Assembly: GCA_900239685.1 (NCBI GenBank)
Contig: OENT01000410.1
Location: forward strand, 57,242-121,241
Source of the DNA: Rotaria macrura
Taxonomy: Eukaryota > Rotifera > Eurotatoria > Philodinida > Philodinidae
DNA: 64,000 bases
Reading direction: 5' to 3'
This document shows, in pieces, positions 12,319-23,535 of this stretch. How positions within the stretch are numbered: position 1 is the stretch's first letter; each line of letters starts with the position of its first letter. Made by a program: the position numbers and the translations under genes. Below the pieces are notes generated by a model. That model was not told where the DNA came from and did no database searches. It saw only the letters and a program-made list of their open reading frames with translations.

Positions 12319-15300
12319 ATGCTTGTCCAGTCAGTGCTCTACGCCTCATCGTTGGTAGCTTTCAACGCCACAAAAAGTAATCTTAAACTGATCAAATGGT
12401 GAAGAGGTTTTTATCTTCATTAATAATTTGATAAATTGTTCAAAATTTGTTAAACATCTTAAAAAGTGTGTCAGATTCAATATTGAATAAATTTAGCTTC
12501 AACTTAGTATTGCACTACCGTGCAATTGATCTAGCGTGATCATCGAAGAAAGATGGATGCTGATAAGCATAAAGTCATTTATTTACGAATCTCGCACCAC
12601 TAATGGTACTCTACTACTTGTCCATGGTATTCATTGTTGAACATCGATAACAGGATCGATTTCTTTTTAACGACCTATGTTATGTTGGCTATCCTGTTGT
12701 TTCAATATTGTAGTCTATAGGATAAATTTAAGTAGGAAAACTTTTCTTTGATAGCTCTCTAGAATAAAAATAAGCCCATAAAATCATTGAGTGATTCATG
12801 TCTTCTTGTTTTGATCATTGCGTGTGGAGCAGAAGTTGAAGAGACTCTGTTTTATACGAGATACAATCATTTTTTATTTAACACTGGTAGTAGTGAATCA
12901 GAAACCTAATGATGAATTCCTTTACCTGCTCGAAGTTTGATTCATTTAATATGTAGTTGATGATAGTACTTACTGAAACTGTTGCTATTGATTTAGTAAA
13001 AGTCCTTTAAACATATGATTCACTCATCAAAAGTTTGTATGATAAGATTAACAAGTGAAGAGTATGGAGGATACCAAACAAAACAATAAAAAGAAATGTA
13101 AAATGTCTGTGTAGCTACAGGTGCACACGAGACAATCACAATATGACTTATCTCACCTGATGTTTCTATAGAATCTCAGGTATTGCTCTGTTCTATATTG
13201 TTGTGTCACATTTAACAATCTTTGCAGATCGCCATGGGGAAAATCTCAGAGATCAATTTTTGAGAACTAGTTCAAGCGTTTACTGAAACCAGAATGAGAT
13301 ATTTTTGAGTTCTAAGTTGAAATTTCCAACAGACTTATTCTCTTGTGCTTCGAATCTTTATGAAAACTGTAATGCAGCTGTAGTCAAAACAACCCACGGC
13401 TATTTATCATGTAGTTATAGGTGAGGAATAAAAGAAAAAGACGTCCTCACGTATACGCGCATACACGACATTATTTTCAATGAGGAGTTGGCGGTAGTCT
13501 GTTCCAAATTAAGGTCGAAATCAGCTTGATTGTAATGTAGTATAAAATCTTTGCGAGAAACAATCTAATAGTCAAAGATGTGGGTGACGAATCACTATTG
13601 ACTGTGACAACTCAGGAAGGTGACTAAACTTATGTTGAATCATAGCTTCTGAGCAACTATTCTTGAGACAAAAATGTTCTTTTCCAACAAAAATGATGTC
13701 TACGAATGTAGAAGGCTGTAGAGAACCACTACTTTCCTGTTACATTTTGTTAAAAGCATCCAGGATCTGTATTCGGAAGTTACATTAATTATTCTTTCAT
13801 TAAAACATTATTCTGCTATTTGAATTCAATTGATATTCCAGCATCTCTACGCCGCTTTTCTGTTCAACTAACTGTTATTAATTATTGCTAAGATTCAGAT
13901 GTGTGTATCATTGTCATACTTTATCAATTTCAACTACTGATATCTAGACAAACATCTATCGATTTAGTTCTCTTTAAGATTAAAGCTGAGCCAAAATGGT
14001 AGTAGGCGAATATGTAATACAGATCTCGATGAAAAGTTTCTCAGAATACATAAATCTTCATTCAAAATTTGGGATAAAATAAATCCGACAAATAGTGTGT
14101 CTTTTAGGAATCGCTAAACAATTATTTTGAATTTCTCAAATTTAAGTATTACATATAAAACAAAATTGTGTCGGTTTAATCATCGCTTCAAACATCCTGT
14201 ACATGGTTGATGATCTTTTTAGATGTTAATCCATTGAGTGATTGACAAAAATTAGAAGCACAATTTTTACTAGACGCTCATACAACCTACTGGTCATTTT
14301 ATTTTCCAGCGACTTACCATTTTTGTATTACTATTCTCTCATCACAAGTATATACATAACATACTGATACATTTCATGAAGAATGATTGCAAACAACTGT
14401 ATTACATGTGAATCACAATAGTACCGATGAAATTCTTTTGTAATCAAGTTTCGTAATAAGACATTTGAATCGTTTCTGTCGGAATCCGACTGAATCGCCC
14501 ACAGGACTCCGATTGACTGTTACTTTTGTCATCTGAGAACTAATTAGCAGTCAACGAATTAAACAGTATCCAACGGTCGACGCTAAATTGCGTAAGATTT
14601 TGTCTGCTAATATGAACTGATAGCGAATTCATTGACGTCGGTTTGACATCTATGCAGAAACGATAAGACCAAAAAGATCTCCGTCTACATTTATTCATTG
14701 CCTTTTGCCTTAATAGTTTCAAACCTTTTGAGACAAAACATTGGTTTTGTATAAATGATACTGATTCTGATTAATGCAATCCGAGGTATGTAAAAATAAG
14801 AGCTACACAAACTAATTTCTATTTATTTGATTGACTCAGTAGAACAAAGCAAGTGATCAAAACAAGTTCGTTCGATAGAATAACATTGAACACGAGTATT
14901 TCCTAATCGACAACATAGAGATTAACTTGTCGATCTAATGATACACCTAGTACGCTTTCTCCATAAGAGTTGATTCCCAATTCTATTAACAAACCATTCT
15001 ATTTATGTTAGAAAAGAGCTGGAAGTATTGAATTGCAGACACCTGTTGTAGTTCTGCTCTGAGACAATGAAGCCTTATTGTGGAAAGGGTTATGGTTTTG
15101 CGTAGTGCTATTCATCTTCTCTTTAGCAAGAAACATATACACACCCCACACCTTCATTACGATGGCTATGAAAGAAGTGAAATCCAACTGATGATTGCCT
15201 TTTCGGAGACGTAAAATCTTGATCTTGATACATCGCTGCCCACAACCACCTGCACAATTCGGAAGAGTTGATGAGTATGGATAAGACGGCCTATTCATTG

Positions 15301-15802
15301 TGATCCCAATTGACGGAACATTCGTTTTACCTACAAGAAGGTATCATTAAATTCAATAGGCGCGATGGAAACTATATATATATATGAATGTCATTTAGTG
15401 TTGTAGCATCTTATTTCGCGCGTAACCGTAACAAAACCATTTTCAACGGAATTCAAAGAGTTGATGACGATTGGTGAGACTCCAAATCATTCCTGATATT
15501 AATCATCTGAAATTTTTACTATCAAGTCCAATTGGTGGAACTACTACAAAAATAAGCGCCAATGTACCAAGGCTGCTGGTGAGTGGGTGTTGGTCGCATT
15601 TTGATGGTCTCTTCTTCTTAGCCAACACCCTGATCAATAAACATCTAAGGATCTAACGACGTTGCCTCGTGATTATTTTGAAAATTTTATGTATGCCGCT
15701 AGGTCTACTAAGTATTCATGGTAAGAATTAACCAATATAACTTTCCTGATGATTATGGATCTCGTATTTTGTCATTGGTATTCAAGAGTAAGATGGTGCA
15801 AC
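12319..15802. other. Gene-poor interval
   Basis: No family match. Short open frames (14540-14722 minus, 15008-15298 minus, 15471-15656 plus) lack recognisable motifs. An AT microsatellite lies at about 15375-15386. Confidence 0.35.
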
Positions 15803-15810
15803 CTCACAAG

Positions 15811-15893
15811 CAAGGGGGAAACAGCTGATTATTGATTAGAAATGATTATTAGTGATAATCATATCTAATCAATAATCAGCTGTTTCCCCCTTG
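15811..15893. mobile_element. 83-bp palindromic hAT-like MITE
   Basis: The element is almost a pure hairpin: 39-bp arms starting CAAGGGGGAAACAGCTG and ending CAGCTGTTTCCCCCTTG, one mismatch in the stem and a loop of about 5 nt. A perfect 8-bp duplication CTCACAAG flanks it (15803-15810 and 15894-15901). Its first 12 bases equal those of the 531-bp element at 8341, so both were probably moved by the same hAT transposase. Confidence 0.9.
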
Positions 15894-15901
15894 CTCACAA
15901 G

Positions 15902-16644
15902 CCTGCTGATATTTTCTCTGTTTCATTAGAATTGATTGCTTCCATCTTCCTGAAATGATTCAGTCCTGACTTTGAATATTTTGCAGCTCATTGAGAGAGT
16001 TTACTCCTCTTCCATGAAAATGTTTTATCTGTAATGACTCTCTCAGTCTGCGTGCTTGTGGATATTCTTTCCGCTCTATTTGTTTTTTTCTTTCTTTCAT
16101 TTTTAGATATTTGATACAGACACTGAGGACAAGGACGAATATTGTAAGGTCCAAGAAAAGCCTTTTACTCTCTCACGATACCACTTTCAACATCAATTTT
16201 TTGGCATATGTATGCTGATTACTGTTACCACCGTTTATAATCACTGTCAATATTGAATGGTAGACAAGGAACATGAAGCGGTAAATACGGAGAAAAAACG
16301 CTCTTCGTATGATTCATTCGTGCAGTCGTGCATCGGCTGATTCATAAGTCAATCCTTTCATCAATGAATATATTCTGCACAGTATTTCATCATATCCTTC
16401 GTTTAAAACCGGGAGCAATAGGAACTCGTCGAGATCACAATACAGAACGAGGTGAATTATTTTAATCGTGTGAAATAAAACTGGTGGCATGTAGTAGTGA
16501 CGTGTTCAACACATGTGCATGTTGCTCAGTAAGCATGCACTTGCAATAGAAGCCTGTTAAATATTGACATTATTCTCTGGCTTCTTTCATGTCAGAACTC
16601 AGAATGACAAACAGTAAGATTAGCATTACTTGAACAAGATTTAT
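15902..16644. other. Upstream region of the GT17 gene
   Basis: No separate gene is recognised. A further 5' exon of the glycosyltransferase could lie here, because the first in-frame ATG used at 16645 is not strongly supported. Confidence 0.3.
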
Positions 16645-18932
16645 ATGCCAATTTTCTTATTCCCGTCAAACATGCTAGATTCATGTTGGCATTTCTCTGC
16701 CGGTACTCGATGCGAATTGTGGTCTAAGTCTTCTGTTGGTTCGATTGTCTTTTTCCAAATCGTCATTCTTGCATCCATCGTCTTCTATGTCAAACGCGAA
16801 TTCAACAAGTATGCACATAGTGAACACATCTTACTCGTCAATCACCGTTCGTTTTTTATATCCAAGCATATTTTTCATTTGCTAACCTACTTGCAGAACT
16901 CAGCTCCCACATGTCTGCTCTTCACTCGCTGAGCCACAAGAAATGATGAAGTCTGTCTGCACAGAAATTCGCTTCGTAGAAGAAATAATCTATCGATTGA
17001 GTTCAATAATTCCGATATCCGAGATTTTCATTCACCCTCATTTAGAATTGTCAAATATCTTCTGAAGAACCTAAGAGATGAAAGTCGAAAATATCATTTC
17101 TATTTTATTGGTTTTAGTTCACCAGTGACCATATCCATCAAGTCTACATTCATAAAAAATGCAACACAAATGCCTGTCGATTGTATCTCTTACGGTTTCC
17201 AGACTCTGATCTATAATCAATCCCATACAACTCTACCCATCTACGACTACTTTCTGATCAACAATGAACTTGATTTGCTTGAGATTCGTCTATTCGAATT
17301 GTACAATTATGTGGCGCTATTTTTAATCGTTGAAAGTCGTCAAACACTGTCAGGCAAAACGAAACCATTGTATCTAAAGGAGAACTGGTCAAGATTCGTT
17401 AAATATCATGCGAAAATACATCGAGTAGAAGTAGATCTTGACGAGAATCCGAAAGGACAGTGGGATAATGAAGCTCGTATGCGTCATGAAGGTCTAAATC
17501 GTGCGCTACACAATACATCAACGTAAGTCTATATCTGTTTTGTGGAATTCGGTTTTGCGAGAGTTAAAACTGAGCATCGAACAAACAAGTTTTTTAGATA
17601 CCTGACGGTAGGGTATTAGAATATCCCACCCTCAACTAGGGCAACGAATGCTGGATCCATGATATATAGACATCTGGGAGAATACATCAACTAGACTCAT
17701 AACAGAATTAATCATTTCTGATTTTTCTCTTTGTCGAGGAGGAAGCAGAAACTTGAGAACTAATTATACGAGTATCTTAGTATACTAAAGTAGAATACGA
17801 AATAAGGTTGCATAGCCAACTTCAAAGCATCTTGACATCCAAAATTTAGACTTCTGGTAGCCTTCATCTTCATCAAGCCCAGCAATCAACCTTTCAATGT
17901 GTCACGAGTCTATAAAGTTTCGATCCAGTTCATGTTCAGAGAGTATCTGCAATCTCGGATTGTCTTTTCCTCTACCTTTCAATCACAAATTGACATAATT
18001 GTCGAGAAAATAGCATAACTTAGTGGAACTCTCATGTTCTTGAAGAATTTAGAGAGTAAAGTTTACGGTTGCGCTTTTGATGCACCTCACCCTTCCACCC
18101 CATCCATTACAGACAGTGATTCTCATAGATCTTAACAACCAGCATTATATAATTGTAATATATCACAGCTTTATTTGTCATTCATTTCCATGTTTATAAT
18201 AAGAAAAGGGAATAACGAATAATGAAAAATAGCTAGGAAATAGCAACAATGGAAAACAAAAACTGGGCCAGCATCAGAAAATGTATTTTGTATTAGTATT
18301 GTAAAACTAAAGATATGTGAGCTCCATAATTTAGCAACAAATGGGTTCCGCTAACAAGCTTTTAGCTTTAATTTTACTATAGGAGTTTTCTGCTACTTAC
18401 TTCGGATCTCGACGAGATACCGAAGGCTCGTTTTATACGATCACTGCAACGGTGCCAATTACCAAATCCTTTTCGATCTCTCGTCGCTCAGTGTGACTTC
18501 TACTACTATTCCTACGAGTTCCGCCATAAAACGTCTCGCTGGCTCGGACCAACTGTTACATGGGTCAATTATGAGCCAAAACGATCCTTTTTACCTTCGG
18601 CAAATGTGTTACGCAGTGAACGATTCAAATATCAAGTGGTTCCGAACAGTTGTTATCACTGCACATGGTGTTTCGATCGCATTACGTTGGTTCATTCGAA
18701 GATGGCATCGTACTCACACACAGAGCACAACATGGAACGATTTCGAAGTCGTGCACACATTCTCGATCGATATCGGAACGGCAAAGATTTGTTTGATCGA
18801 CCCAGAGAAGTATATGAGTACGTGGCGAATAACCAAGAACTACCAGAATTGGTGAAAACGCGAATGAGTAACTTTTTTTATATGACAAATCGGTCCCGCC
18901 TATCAAATGTGGGTTTTCGAGATGAATCCTAA
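16645..18932 (+). CDS. Glycosyltransferase family 17 (MGAT3-like), four exons
   Basis: GT17 enzymes add N-acetylglucosamine to glycans in the Golgi (MGAT3 adds the bisecting residue). Proposed exons are 16645-16808, 16897-17049, 17118-17522 and 18383-18932, giving 423 residues. A type II signal anchor lies at about residues 31-49 (VGSIVFFQIVILASIVFYV). The catalytic domain begins at YDYFLINNELDLLEIRLFEL, continues through RHEGLNRALHN, and exon 4 opens into SDLDEIPKARF, whose DxD (249-251) is the metal/nucleotide-sugar motif. FYYYSYEFR and CYHCTWCF follow, as in the family. Introns 1 and 2 are 88 and 68 nt; the donor of intron 2 (GTCAAA) is weak. Intron 3 is 860 nt, far longer than the others. 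The phases of all four exons agree. The exact acceptor specificity is unknown. Confidence 0.8.
17523..18382 (+). other. 860-nt intron of the GT17 gene
   Basis: The borders are GTAAGT and CTATAG, phase 2, and the join places LNRALHNTST directly before the DLDEIP segment. The interior has no long open frame. It contains a C-rich segment (CACCTCACCCTTCCACCCC, about 18084-18102) reminiscent of the CA-rich half of the dispersed fold-backs, so an old insertion may explain the unusual length. Confidence 0.5.
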
Positions 18933-19245
18933 ATGTTTCTCATAATGTTATCATCGGTTTAAATCGATACTTATTAGTGTCCTTTTTTCTATTTCGGCAA
19001 CAAGTCTTGAATTCGGCCTATGACTCCAATGCTGCCTAAGATGAGCAGAGAAGTTGGAAGATGAAAAGTGAAAAACAGTGTGGGTGTATCGGCGAGAGAA
19101 CAGCTATATCCACTGTAAGGACAAATTGGATTGGGCAATTTTCCGCTGCTATCGACAATGATATTCATTAGTTATTTCAAATGTTCAGAATGCGTCTACT
19201 TTACATCCAATACGCGCTTATTTAGGAGAGAGAATAGGTTGGTCG
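18933..19245. other. No gene seen
   Basis: Short intergenic gap between the convergent GT17 and FLYWCH genes. It contains a GTGTGGGTGT motif at about 19079. Confidence 0.35.
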
Positions 19246-19695
19246 TCATAATATCGAAAGGAAAATTGTCGACAAAATGATATTGACATGAAACATTGTT
19301 AATTCATATTTTAGAGAGTTGTAAATATATAGTGCATGTTTTATTCTATGAAATTTAGTTGAAATGTTAATAGTGAGAGAAATATTACAAAAAAACTGCA
19401 AAATAAATAATGTTATGTTTTCAGGAACTACACGAACCTCAAGGTTTTCTTTTTCTGGAAGATGACTATGATTGCCAACATTTTTCATTAATAGATTAAT
19501 TAAATCAGTATGCACTTTAGCTGCACAATCATTAATAGTGCATATCCAATAATTAGTAGTTGCTGTTGCTTTATTCAGTTTAAAAGTATATTCATCGCCA
19601 ACTGGTAGAGGTTTTTCTTTATTTGAATTTATAAGTGAAATAGCTGGAGATTTTGCTTGAATCTCACTAGTTAAAATTAAGAAAGCTTCAGCCAT
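19246..19695 (-). CDS. FLYWCH-type zinc-finger fragment
   Basis: FLYWCH domains are C2H2-type zinc modules often found with MULE-type transposases or in transcription factors. The first 85 or so residues fit: KPLPVGDEYTFKL, then TTNYWICTINDCAAKVHTD, then GNHSHLP, giving the Y/F-x-W-x-C-x4-C-x-A and H-x-H pattern (C52, C57, H76, H78 approximately). It starts with ATG at 19695. The second half is hydrophobic, AT-rich and unlike the family, so it is probably intron or non-coding read-through and the real end is upstream of 19246. Whether this belonged to a host regulator or a transposon cannot be told. Confidence 0.55.
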   Translation of the reverse strand: MAEAFLILTSEIQAKSPAISLINSNKEKPLPVGDEYTFKLNKATATTNYWICTINDCAAKVHTDLINLLMKNVGNHSHLPEKENLEVRVVPENITLFILQFFCNISLTINISTKFHRIKHALYIYNSLKYELTMFHVNIILSTIFLSIL

Positions 19696-21523
19696 GACTG
19701 TATAACTTTAGTTATATAATAATTCTTTGTTTAACTCTTTTATTTTATTTTTATCAATAGCTGGTCATCCCTATCAATACTGACTAAACTTCTACACTAG
19801 TAAAATCATAAGGGAAAACAATGTACTAAATGTGATTAGAATCGCCATATACTGGAGACATGATTATTTTTTTATTTTTCACGTTCGACATTTTTCCAGT
19901 ACACCAGACAATATATATAGAGAGAGAAATAGATGGGAACAAGAGAAAAAATAGAGAAAAAGATAAAGAGAAGAGAGCAACCGAAGACTAGTGAGGCATT
20001 GCATCAACATAAGCACATTCTCCCATTCAGATTAGACGCGATATAGAGTATCTGAACAATATCGGAAAAAAAACAGAAATGAAACCAGAAGAAAAATTGT
20101 AGAGATAAATAGAAAAAACGAACGAAATACATTAACCAGTTAGGAGGTAAATTTTTTCAAGCAAATCAAAACAGAATACGAACGGCAATCGGCGGTAAGA
20201 ATTTTAACAATCCTATCGGCTACATCTTCAAAATTTGCACGACATCCTCTGATGGTTTGCATAAGATCACAAAATTATCATGAAGCACACGAAATTTTCA
20301 GAAAAAGTTATCCTTACACTTTAGAACACTCAACTCCCGAATTTAGTAAAAGACATTACACAAGCATTCAACGTAAACACAAAATATAGAGATATTATTT
20401 TTCATAACTTAAATTACCAAAGGTCAACAGTTTAAGAAACACAGGGGCGGCAGTATACTCTGTTCCATGGTATTTCTCCCACGAAAACAGACAGGTCTTT
20501 GGAATAGACTAATTCCATTATCATCTTGTAGAACTCGATGAGTTACGGTGACGGTTAAAATGTCAACTTCAACAAATATTTCTTCGTAGAGATATTACTG
20601 TTACACGTTTTGCAAAAGAATAAAAAATTACCTAATCTTGTGCTATCGACCATTTAGAATGAGTTCAACAAAAATCTGTTCTAATTATGTATTCTTATTT
20701 CTAAAGATCAGGCACAATAACTCCCAAATTTTTATTGTAGTCTTTTCTGCCTCTTACACAAGTTGCCTTTTGAGTTTTGCGAAAATCTTTGGTGAATGCT
20801 AGTGCTGACAATTAATCCTTAGAAACTCAAAATGGCCATATTCCCATGTTCAATGGTACGGTGACTTTGGTAGAGTAAAATTTGCTCTATGAAACCGTCT
20901 ATTCAGAATTTCGGCGAAACTCGAAATGATTAAGTTATAAGAGCCAACGTTTTTCTACGTATTTGCGTACCATAAAAACAACCGTTTTGAGATGGAATAT
21001 GTTAGTGAAAAAAATTTCTTTTGCCAAAGCACCAAACACAGTCAATAAAGGAAGGGATGTAGAATCAACAAATACAACTTAGCTTGTCGATTAACATATA
21101 AAAACTGATTTATCGATTCATTGTCAATACATTCAGAATCGACATAAGAGGATGAAAAGTAGTACGATAATTAAAGAATGCTTTTAAGGTGATTGCGAAT
21201 AAATAAACAAAATATTAGCCGATGCAGAATTGCACAGTGAATCTTTTGCTGCCAAATTCAATATATTTCCAAAGTTATAAGATTCTTATAAACTCGTATC
21301 TATGATACCCTATTTTGACTCCTTGGACAAAGATTGTGTTTGTCAAAAAATGAGCTTAATTAGCGTCAAATGGGCTCTTTGAACGAGGGAAAAGTTCTGG
21401 ACCAAATCCTAAACGAACAAATGGAAAATAATGAGAATGAATAAACTTCGAAAGAACATATAGCGAAGTTATCAGTATATTCGCATATCATGGGTCTTTA
21501 TGCTGCACAATCTTCTAGTGATA

Positions 21524-21675
21524 GAGTGGGTGCGGGTGGTATTACAAATGTGCAGACACATATATGAGCACACCGACTCACACCCACACCCACACCAGTA
21601 TATTACTGGTCATCAGTAAATACTAGTTTACCGTATACTGATAACTAGTTATACTGGTGGTCTAGTAAACTGGTG
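21524..21675. repeat. GT/CA fold-back followed by inverted CCAGTATA repeats
   Basis: A G-rich arm (GTGGGTGCGGGTGG) and a C-rich arm (CACACCCACACCCACACC) frame a short centre. Directly after the C-rich arm, motifs CCAGTATATTACTGG and TTATACTGG, plus ACTAGTTTACC and its inverse, alternate. This is the most perfect telomere-like (CACACCC)n arm in the window. Confidence 0.5.
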
Positions 21676-21914
21676 TTGATGCATCCCAAGCTTTCATATA
21701 CTCTGTTATGTTATGATCTATGAAAAAATCACCTTAACAAGATAAGATTTCGATGTTTTCAACTGATCTCATGTTGAATAGATTTATTCAAGAGCGGTGT
21801 ATTTCTGCAGAGTGCCCTATTCAAGATATATCAAATCAATGCATTTAAATCAAGAGAATTTAAATGATTCTCACTTTGCCCCTTCTCCCATTGTAAAGCC
21901 TGATATGTAAAATA

Positions 21915-22078
21915 ATGCTGAGCACGATAGACAAATACTTGCAAATCATGGCAAATGAGTGTTATCAAATCATGAAAGATAAATGCTTATCACGTCTGAT
22001 GTATGAACGATTTAAATCATCCTACGTCATCGGGGCACTGGAAATAAACTCGAATGCAGACTCAGATAAAAAAGGTTG
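21915..22078 (+). CDS. Possible RGS-like domain exon
   Basis: The segment YLQIMANECYQIMKDKCL followed by SRLMYERFKSS loosely resembles the terminal helices of RGS domains (pattern AQ..CY.LM..DC.PRFL.S), which bind and inactivate G-alpha subunits. A GT donor at the DSDKK/G boundary (near 22073) would end the exon. No partner exons could be found on either side, so this could be an isolated remnant or chance similarity. Confidence 0.2.
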
Positions 22079-23070
22079 TACTTATGTGTTGATAGTTTTT
22101 GTTTTATGACATATAACATGAAAATGTGTCGCAAGTAGGATGCTTCGCATTCTGTCGGTTAACTAGTCATTCACTTTTTTAGCGTGCATATACAGGTGTT
22201 TATGCGCAACATGATTGAACATAAGGAACCTAGGTTTTCAAAGCAAATTTTCAAAACTATTTCTCGATTAATCATGATTTGAGAACGTGCTGATCTCAAT
22301 CGATGATCGAGAGAGGACTACCTGAGGTGGTCTGATAGAAATCCAGCCAACTCAAAGCCAATAAAATTCCAAGATCTGAGTTGCTTGTGTTATTTAAAAC
22401 AGGAATACCTCAATGGAAGCAAATTAAAAAGATGTGATAGCATGCTTTCAAAAAAAAACAATGAAAAATGTGCTGTTCGATAGATTCGGACAGTACTTTC
22501 AGAATATGCTGCATTCGTGGTGCTCTTGCTGCACAAAATGTGTTGCAACGGGCACTTCGTGTCACACTTTTATGTGTCCCAAAGGGTGTCGGTAGGTACT
22601 CACTTCATTCACAGTAATAACATGCCCTCTCCCACACAATATTATTTTGTTCTTTTCTGGAGATATGGAATATATTTTGTTCTGGACATTATAAATAGAG
22701 CTGTTCGTTTTCATGATTTATAATTATCAGAAAATTGTCGAGGAATCTATTGGAAAGTTTTGCAGTGTCCAGATTGGGTTTTCTATGTTTTGTTAGTTTA
22801 CTAAATTCCTAACTTTGCTATCGTCTAGGTCGATGGATTTTTCTGATGTTTCCTAGTTGAAAAAACTCTTATTTATTTTTGTTTGAAATATGCTGAAGGG
22901 TTCTATTCCGGAGAAGAGATGACGATTTCTGATCTTTCGCAGATTCTAGTTTTATTTTATCATCATGATTAAATGCAAATTAAAAGTGATCTATTGATTG
23001 GATTAGAAAAGCATAGCTTGCAAAACAATTATCATCATGACTAGCACTTCAAACATCGCCATTATCATTA

Positions 23071-23535
23071 TCAAGACAATGAATCACTATCATCGGCTAC
23101 ATTGCTATAATCGAGTGGTTCATGGGTGACTTGTATCCCACTGGGTACTTCATCGAGTAATCGTCGACAAAAATCGTCGACCATTAACTTTTCTTGCGAA
23201 CGTTTCTGATTTTGATCATCATTGCCCACTGGTGACAATGTGTAAACGAGAACAAATGGCATCCAAGAGATAGGGTCTTTAACTTTTAATACTTTTTCAG
23301 GTTGTGCCAACCATCGAACATCAAGAGGCCCAGAACAATGATTATTGCAGACAGCTATTTTAATCACCTCAGGTATCGCATGAATCCTATCGATTATAGC
23401 TTGATAATCTTCACAGCAGACGAAGACGGCATATTTCTGTCCAGGTTGAAATGCCTTCATAAGATCTGCTTCACGATATTTCTTGAGTAAATCGTGATCA
23501 TGTTTCATATCAGGGTCATATACAATTGCAGGCAT
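23071..23535 (-). CDS. Uncharacterised 154-residue protein
   Basis: An intact single-exon frame with ATG at 23535 and a stop at 23071. I do not recognise the family. The centre alternates strand-helix-strand: KYAVFVCCEDY, then a helix AIIDRIHAIP, then VIKIAVCNN, suggesting a small alpha/beta sensor-like domain. A second hydrophobic strand (WMPFVLVYTL) and an acidic C terminus follow. Codon use and the lack of low complexity argue for a real protein. The pattern resembles the central part of the protein at 33732-34217 (IYMVIYSPG, IETIFVVNQN), but sequence identity is low. Confidence 0.5.
   Translation of the reverse strand: MPAIVYDPDMKHDHDLLKKYREADLMKAFQPGQKYAVFVCCEDYQAIIDRIHAIPEVIKIAVCNNHCSGPLDVRWLAQPEKVLKVKDPISWMPFVLVYTLSPVGNDDQNQKRSQEKLMVDDFCRRLLDEVPSGIQVTHEPLDYSNVADDSDSLS

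Larger units (their letters stand above)
19696..23070. other. Intergenic with one possible exon and a fold-back
   Basis: Mostly unrecognised sequence. An AT then AG dinucleotide run is at 19910-19930. The possible RGS-like exon (21915-22109) and the GT/CA fold-back (21524-21597) are listed separately. The run 21591-21675 repeats ACCAGTATA and TAGTTTACCAG-like motifs in both orientations. Confidence 0.35.

Noticed and set aside
21524-21597. True interstitial telomere array
   Set aside because: Only a few CACACCC units are present and they face a G-rich arm; there is no long uniform array.
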